Source of the DNA: Spongiibacteraceae bacterium
Lineage (GTDB): Bacteria; Pseudomonadota; Gammaproteobacteria; Pseudomonadales; PIVM01
NCBI GenBank assembly: GCA_030618505.1
Contig: JAUXDF010000018.1
Span: forward strand, 1-17,639
Direction: 5' to 3'
Length of the DNA stretch: 17,639 bases
A program made the position numbers and the translations under genes. The notes beneath the pieces were generated by a model. The model ran no database searches and was not told the origin of the DNA. It saw only the letters and a program-made list of their open reading frames with translations. Each line of letters opens with the position of its first letter. The first letter of the stretch is position 1. Below, one piece after another: positions 13,495-17,639 of this stretch.

Positions 13495-14580
13495 TTAATG
13501 GTTGGCAGCCTGGCGACTATCCGCCATCTTGCTTATTAGCTTTTTACCCACAAGAACAGGCACGCCACGGGCTTCCTTTCTGGCAAGTTCAACACGATCC
13601 CAGTCGATTTGATAATCAGCACGTTCCTCTGTTGCCCTGATCAAGGTTTTAGTCATTTGCTGTGCCAGTTGTTCCTGCTTAAAATTTTGTTGTTCGGCTG
13701 AAATTTTGCTTGAATCAAGGGGCGGATGAACTTCAAGGTATAAGTCATCCTGCATCCAACCGGCTTTAAAGCGTTGGTTGAGGATTTTGACTGAGGTTCC
13801 GTTGGGAACATTAAAGGTCAGGCTTTTGATATCCTCGGGGTACATTCTCATGCAACCGTGGGTAACTTGCATGCCGATGCCAAAGCTTTTATCCGTGCCG
13901 TGAATAAAGTAGCCGGGCAGGTCGAGTTGAATGACATATTTCCCCAGCGGGTTGTTGGGGCCAGCAGGGACGCGCAGTGGTAGCGATTTTCCCTTGGCGG
14001 CATGTTCATCGCGAATGCTTTGGGGAGGAAACCATACCGGATCTTCGATTTTGGTGACAACTTTAGTCTCTGTGAGTGGCGTGTTCCAGTCACCGCGACC
14101 GATACTGATTGCATAGACTTCGACGACAGCCGTGTTCTGTTGTTTTTCCAGTGGATAATAATAAAGTCGCATTTCGGCAACATTAACCACAATGCCCATG
14201 CGTGGGGAGTCCGGCAGCAAATGCATATTGGGCAAAGCCACGGCGGTGCCCTCACCGGGCAACCAGGCGTCAACATCAGGGTTGGCAGCACGTATCGCCT
14301 CGTAACCCAGTCCGTAGTGTTTGGCAATGTCGATTAGGGTGTCTTCCTGACGGGTGTAGACGGTGCGCAGTTGGCCGACAATGTCGCCATTTTCGGGCAG
14401 GGAGAAACGGGTAATACGGTCATTCTGTGCGCTTGTTGCAAAAGCAAAAGGACTGCTGTAATTAAGAGCAAGCAATACCAGCAAGGCGACTTTTTTCGCT
14501 AGACCTGAGCGGTAGCGCAACATTGAGTTGTAAAGAAACATATTGGTTCGGCGTTGCTGATTATTCGGGGTGGCTTCCAT
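13495..14580 (-). CDS. L,D-transpeptidase with LysM domain (LdtA/B/C, ErfK/YbiS type)
   Basis: Periplasmic YkuD-family enzyme. It has a hydrophobic signal segment (KKVALLVLLALNYSSPFAFA), a LysM-like peptidoglycan-binding region (DTLIDIAKHYGLGYEAIRAANP), the stretch LLPDSPRMGIVVNVAEMRLYYYP closely matching E. coli ErfK/YbiS, and the YkuD catalytic motif HG...THGCMRM with C243 as nucleophile and H241. E. coli LdtA/B/C tether Braun lipoprotein to meso-diaminopimelate, so the facing lipoprotein gene is the likely substrate. After the catalytic domain comes an extra charged tail of about 80 residues. Start choice is open: ATG 14580 follows the upstream transpeptidase stop by 10 nt and gives 361 residues; ATG 14541 or 14523 give a more typical signal peptide. 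None has a clear ribosome site. The open frame to 14655 overlaps the upstream gene and is not used. Confidence 0.88.
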   Translation of the reverse strand: MEATPNNQQRRTNMFLYNSMLRYRSGLAKKVALLVLLALNYSSPFAFATSAQNDRITRFSLPENGDIVGQLRTVYTRQEDTLIDIAKHYGLGYEAIRAANPDVDAWLPGEGTAVALPNMHLLPDSPRMGIVVNVAEMRLYYYPLEKQQNTAVVEVYAISIGRGDWNTPLTETKVVTKIEDPVWFPPQSIRDEHAAKGKSLPLRVPAGPNNPLGKYVIQLDLPGYFIHGTDKSFGIGMQVTHGCMRMYPEDIKSLTFNVPNGTSVKILNQRFKAGWMQDDLYLEVHPPLDSSKISAEQQNFKQEQLAQQMTKTLIRATEERADYQIDWDRVELARKEARGVPVLVGKKLISKMADSRQAANH

Positions 14581-14590
14581 AATACAAGCG

Positions 14591-15088
14591 CTAGGGCTGA
14601 ATCTCAATCGGCGTGCCCTCATCAATGGCATTCCAGATTTCATCCATTTCGGCATTGGTGACAGCGATACAGCCGTTGGTCCAGTTAAAGCTCTGAATCA
14701 GCTCGATCGGCCATTTCAAGTTTTTGGGCATGCCGTGAATCATAATGGATCCGCCCGGGTCGCGGCCTTGTTTGCGTGCTTTCTCAATGTCGTGGTTATT
14801 GGGGTAGGAAATATGGATGGCTTTGTAAAAATCACTGTCCGCATGTTTGTAATCGAGAATATAGCGCCCCTCTGGTGTGCGCTCATCGCCGGCCTCGATT
14901 TTGTCACCTTGGGGTTGTGGACCCAGGGCAATATCATATTGGCGAAAACGTTTCCCCTGGCTGATTAAGTAGAGTTTTTTGGCGGATTTGTTGACCACTA
15001 CTTTATCTGCCTTGGGTAGCGCGTTAACGCTAATAGGGAGTATCGAGGTTAAAAAGGCAAAAATCAGCAGAGGTATAAAGGCACGCAT
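14591..15088 (-). CDS. Small L,D-transpeptidase (YkuD family)
   Basis: A 165-residue exported protein: signal peptide MRAFIPLLIFAFLTSILPISVNA, then a minimal YkuD domain with no LysM. Motifs: KADKVVVNKSAKKLYLI at the start of the fold, TPEGRYILDYK, SIMIHGMP with the conserved HG, and TNGCIAVTN with catalytic C140. The residue two before the cysteine is Asn rather than the common His (NGC instead of HGC), a variant seen in small YafK/ErfK-like proteins. It may form 3-3 crosslinks, or cut peptidoglycan-protein bonds as reported for E. coli YafK/DpaA; sequence alone cannot decide. It is followed after 10 nt by the larger transpeptidase, so the two are likely one operon. The start at 15088 has no strong ribosome site. 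Confidence 0.85.
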   Translation of the reverse strand: MRAFIPLLIFAFLTSILPISVNALPKADKVVVNKSAKKLYLISQGKRFRQYDIALGPQPQGDKIEAGDERTPEGRYILDYKHADSDFYKAIHISYPNNHDIEKARKQGRDPGGSIMIHGMPKNLKWPIELIQSFNWTNGCIAVTNAEMDEIWNAIDEGTPIEIQP

Positions 15089-15149
15089 ATTGGCTTTGGC
15101 ATTTTATCGTTGGCGGTCGGACTGTTCGCGTTTGTTATTAATATAGTCG

Positions 15150-16121
15150 TTAATCAATTTTCAGGCCATTTTGCAGTGGCTCAGGCTTGGCGTCTCCGGG
15201 TTGTTTGGACCAGCCCTTATCAACGGAGAGCAGATACAACTCATCTAACTGCTGGTCTTTCTCTTCCCACAGTTGCGTCACCCATTGTTGGAATTCGTCT
15301 CTGAAAACCTCGTCTTCTGAGTAGTTCTTGCCAGTAAAGTTTGTGGGGATCTCACGTTCTTGAATGCGCACAATCACGTGATTAACCCGTCCGCAAAGAA
15401 AATCCCAGAATGAGGGTTGTTGTTTGTCGGGGTAGCTGATGGTGATATCAAGAAAGCTTTGGATGCTGCTGCCCATTGCCCCCAGCACATAAGCAACACC
15501 ACCTGCTTTGGGTTTTAGCAGGTTTTTGTAGGGCGATTGCTGTTTATCGCATTTGTGCGGGGTAAAGCGTGTGCCCTCAAGAAAATTAAAGACGGTGACG
15601 GGGGTGTGTTGAAATTTTTCGCAGGCACGGCGGGTGGACTCGAAGTCTTCACCGCGTTTTTCCGGGTGCTTTTCCAGATACTCTTTGCTGTAGCGTTTCA
15701 TAAAGGGAAAGTCCAGCGCCCACCAGCATAGGCCAATGACGGGTACCCAGATTAGCTCCTGCTTAAGAAAGAATTTGAGCATGGGAATTTTTCGATTAAG
15801 CAGGTGCTGGAGGATAAAAATATCCGCCCAGGACTGATGGTTAGAGGTGACAAAGTACCAGTGTTTTTTATCCAGCTCGGTAATACCTTCGATATCCCAT
15901 TGCATCGGCTGGGTGAGTTTCATCCAGCCGGAATTGAGACTAATCCATGCCTCGGCAACCTTGATCGCAAAGGTGGTACACCAGCGTTGCCAGAAAGGCA
16001 GAGGAAAGATAATGCGCAGCAGGGTGATAATCAGCACCAAAGGTACCAGTAAGATTGTATTGGCCGCGAGTGCTGCGCCAGCAATTAGGCCGCGTAGTGT
16101 TGGTGGCAAGAGTGTCAGCAT
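15150..16121 (-). CDS. 1-acylglycerol-3-phosphate acyltransferase family protein (PlsC/YihG type)
   Basis: Inner-membrane acyltransferase of 323 residues that probably acylates lysophosphatidic acid or another lysophospholipid. An N-terminal hydrophobic segment (LIAGAALAANTILLVPLVLIITLLRIIF) anchors it. The LPLAT motifs are present: H95xxxxD100 in NHQSWAD, FMKRYSKEYLEKHP, the substrate motif FLEGTRFT, and LKPKAGGVAYVLGAM. The layout and length match E. coli YihG and its relatives better than the shorter PlsC. The charged C-terminal tail (about 40 residues) is not part of the catalytic fold. It lies 46 nt after the LLM gene and 61 nt before the small transpeptidase gene, all on the same strand, which makes a shared envelope-related transcript possible. 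Confidence 0.88.
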   Translation of the reverse strand: MLTLLPPTLRGLIAGAALAANTILLVPLVLIITLLRIIFPLPFWQRWCTTFAIKVAEAWISLNSGWMKLTQPMQWDIEGITELDKKHWYFVTSNHQSWADIFILQHLLNRKIPMLKFFLKQELIWVPVIGLCWWALDFPFMKRYSKEYLEKHPEKRGEDFESTRRACEKFQHTPVTVFNFLEGTRFTPHKCDKQQSPYKNLLKPKAGGVAYVLGAMGSSIQSFLDITISYPDKQQPSFWDFLCGRVNHVIVRIQEREIPTNFTGKNYSEDEVFRDEFQQWVTQLWEEKDQQLDELYLLSVDKGWSKQPGDAKPEPLQNGLKID

Positions 16122-16167
16122 AGGTTTAGCTCTGTTGTTTTTTTATATTGCTTCGCTTTAATATCTT

Positions 16168-17082
16168 TTAACAAAACTGCTTGGCTAGAAAGCTGGCGGT
16201 ACGCTCAAAGCATTCACTGTCGAGGGGGAAAATGAAGGCGTTAAAATCCGTCACCCCCATATCTCGCAGTTGCTCAATTCTGGCGCTGAGTGCTTTTTCA
16301 TTACCCAGTAAGGCGACATCACCGGGGCCTGCGGCCCCTTCACGGTCAAGCATGCTGCGATAGGAGGGCAGGATGCCGTAGATTTCCATACCTTTGTTGA
16401 TAGTTTCGCGTGCCTGATCAATATTGTCAGTTAATGCGATGGGCAGTCCCGCAACTATGCGAGGCGCTGGCCGATTGGCTTCGCTAGCCGCCGCCTGGAT
16501 GGATGGGATGATATGGCTGGCCAGCGTTTTTGGGCCGGTCATCCAGGTGGTGGTGCCATCGGTGAGGCTGCCGGCAAGTTTTAGCATTTTGGGGCCAAGG
16601 GCGGCAAGCAGCACAGGGGCTGTTTGATGATCTGCTACTTCCAGCTGCAGGGAGACCTGGTACTGTTCTCCCCGGTGCGCGACGGACTTCCCTCTTAGGA
16701 GCGGCATAAGAACCTGCAGGTATTCACGCATATGCGAAGCCGGTTTGCTATAGTCGAGCCCTAGCATATCCTCAATTACCATTTTGTGGGAGAGGCCAAG
16801 TCCGAGGGAAAAACGCCCTTTGCTGGCTGAGGCTGCGGTGATCACCTGCTGTGCCAGTGCGCTGGGGTGGCGAGGATAGCTGGGGGTGACGGCAGTTCCG
16901 ACGCCGATTGTTTTTGTCGACAGGGCAACCAATGACATCGTGGTGATAGCGTCATGGCCAAATACATTGGCCATCCACAGATTGTGAAAACCCTGGCTCT
17001 CTGCCCGCTGAGCCAGTGCAATAATATTGGCGATGGTGCTATCCGGGCCCGGGTTTGTGCCGAGCATTAGTCCTATTCGCAT
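16168..17082 (-). CDS. LLM-class (luciferase-like, F420/FMN) oxidoreductase
   Basis: A 304-residue protein of the bacterial luciferase-like superfamily (TIM barrel), which uses FMN or coenzyme F420 as hydride carrier. Visible features: MRIGLMLGTNPGP start, LAQRAESQGFHNLWMANVFGHDAIT, IGVGTAVTPSYPRHPSALAQQ, FSLGLGLSHK and APVLLAALGPKMLKLAGSLTDGTTTWMTGP, the typical order for the TIGR03564-like F420-type branch common in actinobacteria and some gammaproteobacteria. Substrate unknown. A ribosome site AAGAGG lies about 8 nt before the ATG at 17082. Codon use looks like its neighbours. Whether the host makes F420 cannot be judged here, so FMN use is as likely. Confidence 0.85.
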   Translation of the reverse strand: MRIGLMLGTNPGPDSTIANIIALAQRAESQGFHNLWMANVFGHDAITTMSLVALSTKTIGVGTAVTPSYPRHPSALAQQVITAASASKGRFSLGLGLSHKMVIEDMLGLDYSKPASHMREYLQVLMPLLRGKSVAHRGEQYQVSLQLEVADHQTAPVLLAALGPKMLKLAGSLTDGTTTWMTGPKTLASHIIPSIQAAASEANRPAPRIVAGLPIALTDNIDQARETINKGMEIYGILPSYRSMLDREGAAGPGDVALLGNEKALSARIEQLRDMGVTDFNAFIFPLDSECFERTASFLAKQFC

Positions 17083-17138
17083 ACGCTTGCCTCTTATGTT
17101 TTCTGCATCATTTTATTAGCCTAATGGTGAGCCTTGCC

Positions 17139-17618
17139 CTATCGATGCTCCTCGTAGGTGAGAATGCGTAACTCCACGGGCCCGTTGGGTTTTAACTGAA
17201 ATGGTCTTTGTGGTGGTACGATGCCTGAAAATCCGTAGTCCAGGAGAAAACCCTGTTGTCTCGATATCTCAGTAGCAGTGAAAATTAGCTGTATTTGACC
17301 TGAGAGTACAGAGATTTCATGCCAGATGTTGTTTGGTAGTTGTTCTTCAGCAAGCAGTTCGGAGGGTAGGCTGCTGGTAGATATTTTGGTAGAGCTGTTT
17401 AATAGGGTGAGTAGTTCTTTTGGTGGAAGTCTGGGCATGTCGCACTTTTTGCACTCCAGCCTTGTCCCCAGCTTTTCATTGCGCCCCTCAAAGGTGATAA
17501 CCCAGGGGCGGTTCTGCCATGGAGGGTCGTGCCTGACATGCTGCTTATGGCCGCAGCTAAGCTTTGCGACCCAGTGCTTTTCTTCATCTTGCTCGAAACC
17601 GCTAATCGTTTGTTGCAT
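17139..17618 (-). CDS. DUF3565 domain fused to YeaR/TehB-like cupin
   Basis: A 159-residue soluble protein with two parts. Residues about 1-70 match DUF3565: HWVAKLSCGHKQHVRHDPPW, RPWVITFEGR, LGTRLECKKC, with Cys/His positions (SCGH, CKKC) that could bind a metal. Residues about 80-158 look like the small YeaR/TehB N-terminal cupin (DUF1971): LPSELLAEEQLPNNIWHEISVLSGQIQLIF, then GIVPPQRPFQLKPNGPVELRILTYE. YeaR-type proteins are induced by nitrate/nitric oxide in E. coli and TehB is linked to tellurite resistance, but no biochemical role can be assigned here. Only 21 bases upstream of the ATG are visible and no clear ribosome site is seen, so the true start may lie at or beyond the edge. The LLM gene follows after 56 nt. 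Confidence 0.75.
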   Translation of the reverse strand: MQQTISGFEQDEEKHWVAKLSCGHKQHVRHDPPWQNRPWVITFEGRNEKLGTRLECKKCDMPRLPPKELLTLLNSSTKISTSSLPSELLAEEQLPNNIWHEISVLSGQIQLIFTATEISRQQGFLLDYGFSGIVPPQRPFQLKPNGPVELRILTYEEHR

Positions 17619-17639
17619 CTGTATTGCTTGTCGGTAGTG

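Noticed and set aside
14581..14655. Upstream extension of the LysM L,D-transpeptidase frame to an ATG at 14655
   Set aside because: It would overlap the end of the small transpeptidase gene, adds a basic sequence without family likeness, and places the signal segment about 50 residues inside the protein.
1..17639. CRISPR arrays, tRNA/rRNA genes, integrases or transposases
   Set aside because: No regularly spaced direct repeats, no cloverleaf or rRNA sequence, and no recombinase motifs were seen; the repeats found are single inverted structures.

Overview
The window reads as ordinary chromosome of a gammaproteobacterium with moderate GC, probably a marine or Pseudomonas/Cellvibrio-like relative. 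This is inference from the gene families: an enterobacterial-type exonuclease I, murJ, an OprI-like alanine-zipper lipoprotein beside ErfK/YbiS-type L,D-transpeptidases, a PilZ-free HD-GYP protein, and an arsJ-type arsenate module. No rRNA, tRNA, CRISPR array, integrase or transposase is visible. Gene density is high, and every gap between genes is shorter than 300 bases.

Left part (1-7398, all + strand). The window opens inside sbcB (exonuclease I, missing about its first 20 residues). A REPIN-like double hairpin follows, then a half-size ABC exporter. Next is a tightly packed set: pyrB (aspartate carbamoyltransferase), nudF (ADP-ribose pyrophosphatase) 4 nt downstream, and thpR (2H RNA 2',3'-cyclic phosphodiesterase) overlapping nudF. 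An 81-bp palindromic repeat separates this set from murJ (lipid II flippase), which starts at TTG.

Middle (7482-12926). A tandem NTF2/SnoaL-like protein of unknown function converges on a small STAS-like protein. The latter is divergent from an HD-GYP cyclic-di-GMP phosphodiesterase. Then comes an arsenate-resistance operon: arsR, an arsenate-dedicated glyceraldehyde-3-phosphate dehydrogenase, and arsJ. In this system the dehydrogenase builds 1-arseno-3-phosphoglycerate and ArsJ exports it. Two similar AT-rich dyads, one over a near-perfect promoter at arsR and one in front of gap, look like ArsR operators. The first promoter would give a leaderless arsR mRNA.

Right part (13083-17618). A Braun/OprI-type lipoprotein gene on the + strand faces a block of five - strand genes. 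In transcription order these are a DUF3565-cupin fusion, a luciferase-like (LLM) flavin oxidoreductase, a PlsC/YihG-type acyltransferase, and two L,D-transpeptidases. The larger transpeptidase resembles E. coli LdtA/B/C, the enzymes that attach Braun lipoprotein to peptidoglycan, so enzyme and likely substrate sit side by side.

The most interesting signals are the arsR promoter-operator architecture, the lipoprotein/transpeptidase pairing, the nudF-thpR overlap, and three different palindromic repeat structures between genes. I do not see a wholly new multi-gene system. The arsR-gap-arsJ module is a known type, although its regulation as read here is worth testing.
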